Assembly (NCBI RefSeq): GCF_030864355.1
Contig: NC_083393.1
Coordinates: 1,736,001 to 1,800,000, forward strand
Length of the DNA: 64,000 nt
Direction: 5' to 3'
Source of the DNA: Cutaneotrichosporon cavernicola
Lineage: Eukaryota; Basidiomycota; Tremellomycetes; Trichosporonales; Trichosporonaceae
Each line of letters begins with the position of its first letter. The stretch's first letter is position 1. The notes under the pieces were generated by a model. That model had not been told where the DNA came from, ran no database searches, and worked only from the letters and a program-made list of their open reading frames with translations. A program made the translations under genes and the position numbers. Shown here piece by piece: positions 43,470 through 55,337 of this stretch.

Positions 43470-46400
43470 ATGTCGCGCCCACCAATCAATACAAATGTGT
43501 CGTTTGACAGGGGAGGCGGGCCTCCCCGTCCGCCTCCCAAGGGCGGCAACTCGTCAAAGCACTACGAGAATGCCGTGCCGACTTTGGGCTACGAGGAATC
43601 CGGCTACGCCTCGGGGTCCTACTCCCAAGGCGGTGCCGACGTACGGAGAAAGAAGTCTATGGTTCGCCCCGAGCGCGAGCGCATCGAGCCCGGCCATCGG
43701 TTGTATCACTACCAGCAGCACGCGGCTGACCAGAGCGTCCGCGTGCACCCGAGTGGTGAGTTGCACTTTCCGTTTATGTGTTCATTGCTTCGACGATGCT
43801 GACTCTTTCCAGCAACTGGCAACCAGCCGTACGCTCCTCACAGAGGAGGTGCGTCGGGCCTCCGCCGCGGCAAATCTGTGCTCGGCCGCGAGGGCGACCA
43901 GGAGACGAACGAGTCTGGCCTCAATCTGTTTAAGCGTGGTGCCACCATCCGCCGCAAGGCGTCACGCGCAGCCCCACGCCCCAGGCAGGTTGCGCCTTCG
44001 GCGCCTCCGCCTCCGCCAGAGAAGCCTCGGGGCTGCTGCAGCAGCATCGCTCCTGGCCCCGTCGACTGCTGGATGATCTACTGCTTCGTCATCACCTGCT
44101 GGATCCCTCCCTTCATCCTCTCCGGCGTGTTCGGCAAAAAGACGCCAGAGGCCCAGCGCGCGTTCCGGGAGAAGATGGGCATTGTCGCTATCTGTGCTGG
44201 TCTTATGGCTATTGTCGGTTTCATCACCTTCGGCTTCACCCAGGTGGTTTGTGGGAACCATGGACTGCGTGTCAAGGGCGGCCAGGTCAACAACGGTTCG
44301 GTTGTGAATAACGGTTACGTCTACGACCTTGCGGACTGGAAGCACCCCGCTGTCGCCGGCAGCGAGTTCAACGGCACCAACAGCCCGATCTGGATGGACG
44401 AGTGGCAGGCCGGTGGCAAGGACATGAGTTTCCTGTTCCAGAGGGTGAACCTGAAGTGTCGTGGACTTCTCACCCCGGGTCCTGCTGCGACCTCGGACAT
44501 GAAGGGCCCTGGTGACACCATGGCGTGGTACTTCCCCTGCCGCCTCGTCGCCCAGAACATGACTGAGCCTGTCGACAAGACTGGCGCCGAGAGTGGTACA
44601 AACTGCCACCTCTCTGTCTCAGCCCGCCAGGAGCTCGGCAAGATGCCAGCTGATGGTATCGTCTACTACACTTGGGACCAGGTCGCCGTCCAGAATCGCA
44701 ACCTTGCGGTCTACAAGGGGTGAGTTTTTGGGTTTTGTGATTGTGACCAGTCATGCTGACATGTGCAGCTCCGTTCTTGACTTTGGTCTGCTTGACTATC
44801 TCGACCCCAATTTGGTCAAGTATCCTTCCTTCTTCAACACCCTCAAGGGTGGCAATGACACGTTCCAGGGGCGCGACGTCACCTCGGTGTTCGTCCGCGC
44901 GAGCTGGGAGCCGTACGGCGACTGTCTCACCGACATCATCCGTGTTGGCTTTGTCGACAGCATGACCATCGGCTGTGTGGCGTCGCAGATCGTCCTCTAC
45001 GTGTCGCTCGTGTTCATCCTGGGCGCCGTGATGATCAAGTTCTTCATGGCGCTCTACTTTGGATGGTTCATGAGCTGGCGCATCGGCAACTTTGAGGGTG
45101 AGAGCTACAAGGACCGCATGAAGCGTGCCGAGGAGATCGAGAACTGGACCGATGACATCTACCGTGCAGCGCCTGGTTACATGCGTCCCAACGCGCGCGA
45201 CGGTTCGCCTCGTCCTGGCAAGAAGGGCCATTTCCTGCCGAAGCAATCACGTTTCAGCAAAGCGGATACGATGATGGTCAGCAACTCGCGCCCAAACACT
45301 AGCTACGGCAGCCCCTTCGACACCCCCCGCCGCCAGCCGTCCAGCTTCTACGGCAACAAGCTCACACCCCCTGGCTCGCCCATGCTGCACGGCTCGCGTT
45401 CTTCGACCTCGCTCCAGTTCCGCGCTGAAGGCTCGCGTGCTTCGCTTCAGGAGGTCTGCCCGTTCCCTCTCGTCAACGTTATCCCCCAGCCCGCGCCTGA
45501 CTTTGAGCCGTTCGGCTACCCGCTCGTCCACACCATCTGCCTGGTGACGGCATACTCCGAGTCCATTGATGGTCTGCGCACGACTATGGACTCGCTCGCG
45601 ACGACCGACTACCCCAACAGCCACAAGTTCATTCTGGTGGTCTGTGACGGTATGGTCCGAGGCTCTGGCTCCAAGCAGTACACTCCCGACATTGTGCTCA
45701 GCATGATGAAGGACCTCGTCGTACCCGAGAACGAGGTCGAGGCCCACTCGTACGTTGCGATCGCGGACGGCCACAAGCGTCACAACATGGCCAAGGTCTA
45801 CGCCGGGTTCTATGCCTACGACAATGACACGGTCGAACCATCCAAGCAGCAGCGCGTGCCAATTGTACTCGTCGCCAAGACGGGTAACCCTCTCGAGCGC
45901 AACGACGCCAAGCCCGGTAACCGTGGCAAGCGCGACTCGCAGATTGTGCTCATGGACTTCCTCCAGAAGGTCATGTTTGACGAGCGCATGACGACGTTCC
46001 AGTACGAGTTCTTCAACGCCATTTGGCGCTGCACCGGTGTCTCGCCCGACAAGTACGAGACGGTGCTGTGCGTTGACGCCGACACCAAGGTCTACCCGGA
46101 CTCGGTCTCGCGCATGAACGCGTGCATGGTCAACGACACTGAGATCATGGGACTCTGCGGCGAGACCAAGATTGCCAACAAGCGCGAGACGTGGGTGACC
46201 ATGATCCAGGTCTTCGAGTACTACATCTCGCACCACCTGACCAAGGCTTTTGAGTCCGTGTTTGGTGGTGTCACCTGTCTTCCTGGCTGTTTCTCCATGT
46301 ATCGCATCAAGGCGCCCAAGGGTGCGACCGGCTACTGGGTTCCAGTCCTCAACAACCCAGACATTGTCGAGCACTACTCGGAGAACATTGTCGACACGCT

Positions 46401-47727
46401 CCACAAGAAGAACCTTCTTCTTCTCGGCGAGGACCGTTACCTTTCGACGCTCTTGCTCAAGACGTTCCCCAAACGCAAGATGGTCTGGTGCCCACAGGCA
46501 GTGTGCAAGACGATCGTCCCCGACACGTTCAAGATTCTTCTCTCGCAGCGTCGTCGCTGGATTAACTCGACCATTCACAACTTGTTCGAGCTCATGCTTG
46601 TCCGCGACCTCTGCGGCACTTTCTGCTTCTCCATGCAGTTTGTCGTCTTCATGGACCTTGTCGGCACACTGGTTCTTCCCGCTGCCATTACGTTCACCCT
46701 CTACGTCGCTGCGCTGGCCATCCGCTCCGCCATCGAGCCCGAGAAGCAGCAGACGCCCACCGTCTCACTTATTCTGCTCGCCTTCATCCTTGGTCTCCCT
46801 GGTCTCCTCATTGTCATCACATCCCGCAAGATGGTCTACGTCGGCTGGATGTGCATGTACTTGCTCTCGCTCCCGGTCTGGAACTTTGTCCTCCCCGCCT
46901 ACTCGTTCTGGCACATGGACGACTTCTCTTGGGGTGAGACTCGTAAGGTCGCAGGCGAGACCAAGGAGGAAGTGGGCCACGGTGACAAGGATGGCGAGTT
47001 TGATTCGTCGGACATTGTGTTGAAGCGCTGGGCCGAGTTCGAGCGTGAGCGCCGCTGGCGCGAGGGCACCCCCTCACACGACTCGGAGTACGGCGCGGCG
47101 TTGCGGTCCAACTCGCCAGGCAACAGCCGGATCAACCACCGCCACTCGATGGTGTCGACGTCCGAGACGTACCAGTCGGGCTTCAACACGGCCGAGTCGC
47201 AGGGCATGCTGCGTGCCGACGCGCAGGGCTACCTGCACGGTGGGCAGTACGTCGCGAGCCCAGTTGCGGGCGAGGACAGGGATATGGCTTCTCTCGGTCT
47301 GCCGAGACACGGTGAGCCCTCGATCATCTCGTCCGAGTCTGGGTACTCTGGTGGCCGACCCAGCCGCAGCCCCGTCGACAACCGCAGTGCGAGCTACGGC
47401 GTGGGCTACTCTGAGGAGGAGCAGCCGATGCTCTCTGGCGGCATGTCGCAGGACCACCGCGGCGGTGTTTCTGAGGAGCACGACACGTACCGGCCTTCCC
47501 GCAGCCAGGCCGCGCCTCAGCGCGGTGTGTCGCTCGTCGACCCAGGCGTTGCACCAGTCTCGGCGGCTGACCCTGTTCGCCGAGTCGCCCGGCAGCACAA
47601 GCGCCACTCATCGGGCCGCGGTGTGACGAGCCCCGTGTCCTCGTCCTCGCACCAATCTAACCTTCCTCCCGGAGCTGTAAGTTTGCGTCGTGGACATAAC
47701 TGACCCCAGGCGCCAGCACGGTACTAG
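43470..47727 (+). CDS. Chitin synthase, class IV-type (Chs3-like)
   Basis: Exons 43470-43755, 43813-44719, 44769-47676 and 47710-47727 sum to 1372 residues. After a Pro/Gly-rich N-tail come transmembrane helices at [19 protein letters not shown] and [18 protein letters not shown], a lumenal-like region, another helix pair ([20 protein letters not shown]), then the glycosyltransferase 2 core: VVCDG near 545, the DxD-type metal motif in CVDADTKVY near 833, GEDRYL and the signature QRRRW near 990 ([17 protein letters not shown]). Four or five helices follow, then a polar Ser/Gly/Arg tail. It makes cell-wall chitin from UDP-GlcNAc at the plasma membrane. Lack of a myosin head puts it with class IV (Chs3), which in tremellomycetes supplies most chitosan precursor; class is by pattern. 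The last exon is only six codons. Confidence 0.93.
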
Positions 47728-47958
47728 AACGACCTCCTCCACGACCCTCACGGACATGGGCTTAGCCCGCCCTTCCACGGACATTTCGGTAGCGGCAGTT
47801 GACTGTCCCGTAGTTTGATAAGACTGATGAGATATTCACGCTAGACTTGTTGGTGAGCGGTTGGTGAATTGGTGAGCGCGATAAACTGCTTGTTGCACCA
47901 GACTGCATGGTGTCAAATGGTACGATACTGAACACAAGTTGGAGAATCTCAAACGTCT

Positions 47959-49189
47959 CTAACGACCGCGCTTAATCATGGCGGGCAGATCCGTCATGAA
48001 TCCTTTCGCACACTGCCGCACGCGCTCGGCGTCCTGCGGTCGCGCGCCAACCGCAGCTGTAATCGCCTCCCATCCAACCAGCCCACCATTCGTAACGGTC
48101 CGGATATGGGCCCCAGGCCCAGCCGTACGCCCACCATACTGCCCGAGCATGAGTGCTTGTGTCTCAGCAACAGCAAATTCGTGCGAGGACTCACCGAGGA
48201 TGTTGGCCCGCACCTCCCCACTAAGGACCTTTGACCCGCGCCCGACCGCAGAGTAGCGGGGCTTGGACTCGTCCTCGTCCTCCCCCTCCCCCTCGTTGGA
48301 ATGAGAGTGGGCGTGATGATCGCACTCGGGCTGTTGTGCGCAGTTGGGCCGCGAGTGCCGGCAGTGCTGGTTTGACTGGCCGTGCTGGCTCTGGGCTTGC
48401 TTGCTCGATCCCGCATTCTGGCTCGACTTGCTCTTATGCTCCTCAACGTGTCGCGGGCAATCATGGCATTTACAGTGGCCCTTTCGCCCTTTTCCGCCTT
48501 TTCCTCGCCCCGGCTCGTATCGCCGAGGCGGCTCCTCTGGCGTCGGCGCACCCACCTCGTGGATATCACGCAACTCGTCGTCCGACTGTGGCTCGGCTTT
48601 CGCGCTCTGGATTGGGAGGCCAACATGGGGCACGGCGTCGCCGTGGTCGTCGAGCCAGATAACCTCATCGCTGTCCGAGTCGTGATCCAGATGAGGGTCG
48701 GCGGGGAGGAACAGGGGTATCCGTCGACTATTCTCATGGTTGTCGGCGCTACGCGTGACGACGTCCAGGTGGGATGGGGCCAAGGCGTACGGCCGTTCGC
48801 GATTCACCATCGTGCGCGGACTGTCGCGGTCGCGGTCGCGGCGTCGGCCTTTCCGAATTCGCCCACATTGGCCTGTCGTCAGCTCGCCCAGTAAGAGGTG
48901 TACCGAAATACTTGGTACGGTGCGCTTGCCACAAGTCGTAGGTCGGGAAACGGCGGCGACAGTCGGCACATCGAAACGCGCGGGCTTGGGGTGGGGTCGG
49001 TGGGTGAGCGGGGTAGGAGGCCGAGGGGCTGGGAAGGGAAGGGTTGGGGATTGACGCCAGGTATTGGGTCTGGAAGAGGTTCAAGTTGGCGACGCCGGTG
49101 CGGTCGGCGAACACACTCGGAATGACGCTGTGGAGGACTGGCGATGGAGGGTCCGCGTCGACGCCGACGTCCATCTCGATCTCGCTCAT
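47959..49189 (-). CDS. His/Cys-rich hypothetical with one zinc-finger-like motif
   Basis: Exons 48904-49189 and 47959-48872 (intron 31 bases) sum to 399 residues. Residues 72-95 (FRCADCRRRFPTYDLWQAHR) resemble half a C2H2 finger (CxxC ... H), but the second His is missing; a Cys follows the splice (GQC), so a C2HC form is possible. Next comes a very basic run (RKGRRRDRDRDSPR). Residues about 230-300 are strikingly rich in Cys and His (CKCHDCPRH ... HCRHSRPNC ... ECDHHAHSHSN) and may bind metal. The C-terminal part (SGEVRANILGESSHEFAVAE ... GFMTDLPAMIKRGR) is a helical, conserved-looking domain of unknown type. It may be a nucleic-acid or metal-binding protein; no family recognised. Confidence 0.7.
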
Positions 49190-49517
49190 GGTGCCTAATG
49201 TGAGGAGAATGTGGTGGAGATGTTGAGATGTGGATATGTGGACAAGATGATGAGAGAGCGTGAGTAGTGGCAAGTGTAGACCGGGGCACGCGAGGGCGTA
49301 TCGGTGCGAGTTGAGAATCGAGGCGCAGTGAGCCAGATTGCGCCTCAGATGCGAGTCGAGGACGCCATGACGATGACCCGCGCCGCGCCCTTGCCATACA
49401 GGCCATGCAGAAGGTATGATCAATGCTAAGTAATAGTCTACAGGATATTCTATGGGTGTACTCTGTTCGCCTCATTCGCTCCGACGCCGCCACCCTCGCG
49501 CTCGACTGCAAGGACTC
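49190..49517. other. Intergenic region
   Basis: 328 bases between the His/Cys-rich gene start and the karyopherin stop, both on the minus strand. It holds the promoter of the former. No motif stands out. Confidence 0.45.
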
Positions 49518-52500
49518 CTACTGGAGGAACTTTTGCAGGCTGTTCTTGGTCCCTGCATCCGCCTTATCCCAGTACGGCCCCAGGCCGACATTCTGGGCGC
49601 GCGTAAGTACGTCCACCACGAAGCCGCGCAGCGGCACAGCGTAGGCCGGATCGGCGTCCTCGAGCGCCTTGCGGCGCACCCCCTCGGGCGTGTGCTGGAT
49701 GTCGCCCCAGATGACCGAGTTGTCCGCACTCCAGTGGTTGACGGTAGTTCTGGTGTCAGCTCTCTGAAAAGCAATCAACTGAGGACTCACTCTGGCCCGT
49801 TGCCTTCGGCCGGCTGCAGCTCGCCAAGCACGTCGAGGAACATGTTCACTGCAATCAGCTGCTACTCATGGTGGTCCAGCTGGACTCGCACACTCACTGA
49901 ACTCGCCGTCGAGGCGGTCGAGAGCCTCGGTGTGGCCCGTCGTGAGGAGGGCACCGCAGCCCATCGCCACAGCCTTGCGTGCGCGGCTCTCTCCGACATA
50001 GTCAAAGTTGCGCCACATGGCGTCGAAGATCTCCTCGAGCTGCTTGTGGGGGTCGCGGCCGTTGCGGCGCGCCTGCTCCTGCGCAAGCTGGAAGAAGAGG
50101 GCTTGGTCCCGGATCGCGATGCGTGATAGGATGCCAAGGTAGCCGGCGAGGATGGTGCCGGATGCCTTGTCATCTTCGAGAGCCGTCAGGATCCTGTTGT
50201 AGAGCCCTGAGTCGAGGAGGGCAGGAGCGAGCGCCTGCAGCGGACCTGCGTGCACGAGCGTCTGGAGGGTGGCAAGGCAGCCGACCACGTTGCTCTGCAT
50301 GCGGCCTGATGTGTCGATCGCCTTCAGCAGGGACTGGCAGATGCCCAGGCCAAACTGCTCAACGAGCCCAGCCGCGTCCAGGAGGATGTACGAGTCGAGC
50401 AGCGGGAGAAGCCGGAGGAGTAGGTCCATGTTCTCGCCAACGGCCGCAATAAGACCCGGGACAAGGGAAATCAAGCCAGTCTGCGGCGTAGGCTGGTATG
50501 GTGACGCGGCATTCCAGAGCGCAGTCTGCCACAGGATGATGCCGTCCTCCTCGAAGAAGTCCTTGGCAGGCGGCTGCAGACTCTCCTGGATCAGTGGGAT
50601 GACGAGCTCCATCAGGTTGCCGGACGACTCCTTGGCAGCCGCAACGATCTTGGTTGTCAGGACGACAAGAGACGCCTTGAACAGCCACTCTCCCTCTAAG
50701 CCGGTCGCGCTCTGCCAGAGGCCGGGGATGGCCTGAGCGATGGTGGGAAGGTACGGCAGGATCTTGTCCTCGACGCGCTCAATGATGACGCCCAGCGAGT
50801 CATTCACGTAGCGCTTGCCGTCTAACGTCGCGGCCTCACCGAGGAGCTTGATTAGCCCCTGCACCGACTTCTCAATGTACGGGACGAAGTACGCGACCTC
50901 GAGCTCCCACAGCTGCTGTCAGTTTGCAATATGAATGCCGTAACTCACGTCAACACACTCCTTCACAGAAATCGCCGCGGTGAGGTTGACGGCCATGTCG
51001 GTCGCCTCGCCACGTTCTGTGAGGAGGTGGAGAAGGATCTCCCAGACGAGAGGGAGCTTGGCACACTCCTCATCCGAGCCCACCCACTGGCCAATGAGCC
51101 AAGCGACTCGACGCTTGAGGATGCGGTGGCTGCCATTAGCAGCTATCAACACAGTATTGCTCAGCTGCACTCACAGAGGCTGTCCCTGACCGAGCCACGA
51201 GCCTATGCCATGGAGGAAGGCGTTGAAGTCGATACCTTGGCCGGTATGACCCTGGCTGTACGTCGCGAGGGAGCGGCTTAAGCGACCCATGGCGCAATAC
51301 ACGGCCTCCTTGCGCAGGATGTTTGGTAGATCGGAGGGAGGAAGAGCTGCACGAGTTAGAAACATGGCGAAATAAACTCACCTTCAGCCTCGCCGAGAAT
51401 CTTGATCATCTCAGCGTCGATAGGCTTGCGATCTGGCGGGAGGTGGCGACAAGCGTTGTTGAGTGCGATCAGGACGCGCTCAGCGCATGGCTGTTGTCAG
51501 TTGAGTCACTTGCGGAACCTACTCGGAACTCGAACGCCCATGCCTCCCCGTCGTTATTCTCCGCGACGAGCCACTCTTCAGGCTCGTCCTCAAGCGCCTC
51601 GAGATCGGTCGATGTGAGTGGCAGTAGCTTGTCGACCAACAGGTGGAGCGCTGTGAGGACGAAGTCGGGGGTGAAGACTGAGTGAGTTGTGGACACATAT
51701 TTAAACTCACTGTCCTGGTGGTCGTGGGCGAGGATGGGAAGAATGTCCTTGAAGAGGAGCATGCCGAGGAGGAGGAAGCGCTTGGGGTAGGGGTTCGTGT
51801 CGGAGTCTGATGTCAGCAGGGTCTGTCAAACTGAGCAGCTCACCGTCATTGGAGACCGCGCCATCACTGCCGGCCATGACGCCACCGACAGCGCTCCACC
51901 ACCATCCAACTCCGGCGGTAGCGCCCTCGAGCTGGCACCAGCTCTTGGCGTCTGTGCCGATCATCCAGCGCCACCACTTGCCAATGGCGCGGAGGTGCTT
52001 CGCCAGCGACTTCATGAGCTTGTTGAACTCAGGTGGAGTAGGCGTGGGTACGTGTGCACAGAGGCGCAGGCGGTGGTCCTGGATAATCGGCGCGAACTCG
52101 ACCGAGTGCCGGAGCAGGAGACGGATCTGGCGTCAGCGAACTTTGACAGAATGAAGCTTACGTGCTCGAGGCCCTTGGCGGACTGCAGGTTTTTGGCCTT
52201 GCCCCAATGCCACTGGCAAAAACGAGCGAGCGTCCTACTGTCAGTTTGTCCTATTCACGTGAACTCACTTGAATGCGTACCGACCCGCCTCGTGGACGAC
52301 CCAGTCTGAGGAGCCTGCGCGCTCTCGCGCGCTCCAAATCTCGAGCACCTTGCCGAGGGGTCCGACAAATACCTGCTCGAGAGACTGAACGACGAGCGCG
52401 CCTGTCTGGATCTTGACGCTACGCCACTCCTTGACGAGGGCGTTGATCGTCCACATCGTGTTAAGGAGCACAGTGGCGGTGGCAGGATCGAGGGGGTTCT

Positions 52501-52971
52501 CACCAGTTGCCTCCAGTGCTGCGACACATTGCGCAAGAGGCTGGAGGAGGCGATCGGGAAGTTCGGTAAAGGTGCGAGGGAGCTCTATGCGTGCGATGCT
52601 GACGAGCAACCCGAGCTGCGGGCGCGCGATCTGCCATCAGCTCCGCAACCGGTCGTGTGACGCACCGCAAAGTCAGGCTCCTCGAGGAATGAGAGGAGAC
52701 ATGAGCGGACCTCGCCCTTGCGACTGTCAGGAACCAGCTTTGAGCGCCATTTCGTCTTGAGCTCGCGGCCGGTGATCACACTCGCGAGATGGCGCTCCTG
52801 CTGCGAGAGAGAGTGGTCGGCTGCAAAGCCCTGGAGAACGACGAAGAACTCGGGTTGCTTGAACAGATCGGTGAGCTGCTGCTGGTCTCGAACATAGGCC
52901 TCATTGCTGCTCGGGTTTACGAGCGAGTGGAGGAGCGCGCGCAGCTCTGGATGCTGGGCGGCCATGGTCAT
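49518..52971 (-). CDS. Importin-beta family karyopherin (importin-11/Kap120-like)
   Basis: Twelve exons sum exactly to 1015 residues, typical of importin-beta proteins: 52666-52971, 52269-52630, 52162-52237, 51844-52126, 51711-51806, 51523-51677, 51382-51490, 51175-51346, 50949-51129, 49898-50915, 49791-49848, 49518-49749. The N-terminus is the Ran-binding importin-beta N domain: FFVVLQGFAADHSL, then SVITGRELKTKWRSKL (matching the LKNxVxxxWR pattern). HEAT helices run throughout; ILKRRVAWLIGQWVG near the middle is typical of importin-11/Kap120. It carries cargo through nuclear pores with RanGTP; yeast Kap120 imports Rfp1 and others, human importin-11 imports UBE2 enzymes. The cargo here is unknown. 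It is divergent from TRM61, 266 bases apart. Start could also be the ATG at 52965. Confidence 0.85.
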
Positions 52972-53237
52972 GTTTGTGAGAAGGAAGAGTGATGAGATGG
53001 ATGAACGTCAGCTTTGGCATGGGCCCCTCAAACTGTAACTTGGGCCTTTTGCGCCACCGTCGCGTCCACTCTCAATGATCTGTCATCTTATCAATCAAAA
53101 ATCATAATGACACATCATAATGTCGTGCCTGATCTCCCATCCTTATCCACAAAGTTGACAAGTGCGCGTCCACTTTTACGCAATACATACAACCTCACTT
53201 GGCCACCAAAGACGAGCCGAAAGAGCTTCCCACGATC

Positions 53238-54719
53238 ATGGACCCCATGTTCCATTCCCGCGAAGCCATCCAGGAGGGCGACATTGTTATCATCTTCATG
53301 GTGACCTGCCCCTTCTGTCTCATAGCTTACCTCAGTCGCGCGACAACATGACGGCCATTACCGTGACAAAGGGCCAGACGTTCCATAACAAGTTTGGCAA
53401 GTATGTCCACGACGAGATGATCGGGATCAAGTTTGGATCCAAGGTAGGGCGTGTTATTGGCGGGGAGCTGACGGCAGATGCACTCGCCTCCACCGCAGAG
53501 CGGGTATATCCACCTGCTACGGCCCACGCCCGAGCTGTGGACGCTGTCGCTCCCGCACCGCACACAGATCCTGTACATGACCGACATTGCATACATCGCC
53601 ATGCGGCTTGGTGTGCGCGTTGGCGGCAAAGTCATCGAAGCGGGAACTGGAAGTGGGAGTATGACGCACTCGTTGTCCCGCACTGTTGGGCAGCGGGGGA
53701 AGGTGCACTCGTTCGAGTACCACAAGTCACGTTTCGAGAAGGCTGGGTGAGCTTTCGTAAGGACTGTGTTAGCTGACAGCAGAGAGGAGTTTGTGGAGCA
53801 CGGGATGAAGAACATTGAGCTGCAACATCGCAACGTGTGCAAGGACGGGTTCGGTGACGTACGGGATGCGGAAGCCAGTGAGCTTACTTGGTGCTTTCTG
53901 AAGCTGACGACAGTCTTCCTCGACTTGCCAGCCCCATGGGAGGCGATTCCCCACGCACCCGAAGTGTTGAATGTAAGTCGATCCCGAATCTTGCGCTAAC
54001 GGCAGCCCAATGTCATCACCCGCATTTGCTGCTTCAGCCCATGTCTGGAACAGGTGCTGAAGACGGTGACCGCGCTTAGAGCCGAGGGTTTCTCTGGTGA
54101 GCTAGCTTGAACCTATCAGAACTGACGGCCAGACATTTCCACCCAGGAGGTCCTCACGCGCACCTACGACCTCATGATGCCTCCACCACCCGGCTCGCAC
54201 CACCTGAAGTCTGTGTCCTCCATTACGCAGCGGTTGCGGTCACATGAGAAGCGCAAGGAGGAGCGCCGCGTGATCCAGATGCGCAACGCACGCGAAAAGG
54301 TGCGCCTTGCCAAGGAGGCGGCCGAGGCGGAGGAGGCAGCGGCCGCCTCTGAAGCGGCCGCTGGAGAGGGTATGATGGTGGATGGAGACGCGGTTGAGAC
54401 GAGCGAGAAGCGCAAGCACCCAGATCCCGAAGTGCCTGAGCCTGAGGCGAAGAAGTCGCGCCCCGATGACCCCGAGTTCGCCCCTGAGAAGACTGCAGAG
54501 GACGATCCCGAGGCGCTGTACGACGAGCCGAAGATCGCGTGGTCGTCGATGGTGCTCACCAAGCCGTCACAAGAGATGAGGGGCCACACATCATACCTGA
54601 CGTTTGCGACGCTTTACCCGGCATCGATCCGGACGCAAATCAGCGCTCAAGTGGACACGACAGCGCTGCCAACTCGTGCGGCTACCCCGGCAGCGGCAGC
54701 GGCGGCGGTGGCCGAGTGA
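53238..54719 (+). CDS. TRM61: tRNA m1A58 methyltransferase catalytic subunit
   Basis: Seven exons (53238-53300, 53336-53443, 53478-53746, 53783-53877, 53914-53972, 54006-54096, 54133-54719) sum to 423 residues. The N-terminal beta domain (IQEGDIVIIFMSRDNMTAI) precedes IHLLRPTPELWTLSLPHRTQ, then SAM motif I VIEAGTGSGSMTHSL near residue 118, and VHSFEYHKSRFEKAG; motif IV is VFLDLPAPWEAI. These are hallmarks of Trm61/Gcd14. With the partner Trm6 it methylates adenine-58 of tRNA, essential for initiator tRNA stability. Usual Trm61 is about 380 residues; here a long charged Glu/Ala/Lys insertion (AEAEEAAAASEAAAG, and KRKHPDPEVPEPEAKK) lies before the final SYLTFATLYP motif. The polyalanine tail (AAAAAAVAE) is noteworthy. 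Confidence 0.95.
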
Positions 54720-55337
54720 TGCTCGAGGGGGGTATGACGACAATTCCGAGATCCGCTCGGCGAATTGACGGAGGCAGAAGTGTGGCAGATTGCCCAGTAG
54801 CGCCCCGTAGCCCAAGTCAGCTGGGCGGATCTGGGTGGACGCCAAGAGTGTGAGTGGAGCATGAGGATGGCTACGGATGCTGGGCAATGGTGTCGTATGG
54901 CCGTATGTGCGCCTTGGGTTGTGCGTGCGAGTCATTGTCAATGCGACTCTTCAGGTAATGTAATGTATGCATTAGTTCTAGGGGAGGTGATGATTTCAAT
55001 CGGCCGAATAGGCCCGTAAAAGTAAAAGGTTAGCATGGGGAGGGGGAGGGGAGGGGGAGGGGAGGGGGAGGGGAACAGTTTGGGCGGGCGAAAGAGTTAT
55101 CAGATAACGCCCACTCTCCGGTTTTCACCGTTTTACTCCCGCCCAACACTAACATCTCGCATCAACCTCCCTCCCACAACTCGTCCTCTAGACTGCTGCT
55201 AAACTCATTCCCTGCTCCCTGCTCCCGTCAACACAACAGATAACCCATCCTCTATATTCACGGGGTACAAGTACGCGCCCCCGTCTGGCGTTTGACCCAC
55301 CTGGCACTCCTGGCACTCCCGTCCGCCCCGCCCCGAG
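54720..55337. other. Intergenic region and promoter of the zinc-cluster gene
   Basis: 618 bases. It includes a G-rich repeat at 55037-55073. No gene or RNA is recognised; scattered frames look noncoding. Confidence 0.45.
55037..55073 (+). repeat. GGGGA/GGGGGA repeat, potential G-quadruplex
   Basis: Seven runs of three to five G separated by A or G in 37 bases, 265-300 bases before the zinc-cluster start. The pattern fits a G-quadruplex; function is not shown. Confidence 0.8.

Noticed and set aside
45247..46578. A 443-codon open frame antisense to chitin synthase
   Set aside because: It is the shadow of a strongly biased, GC-rich coding strand. The plus strand carries all catalytic motifs, and the minus frame is Val/Leu/Arg/His-rich with no domain and no intron signals.
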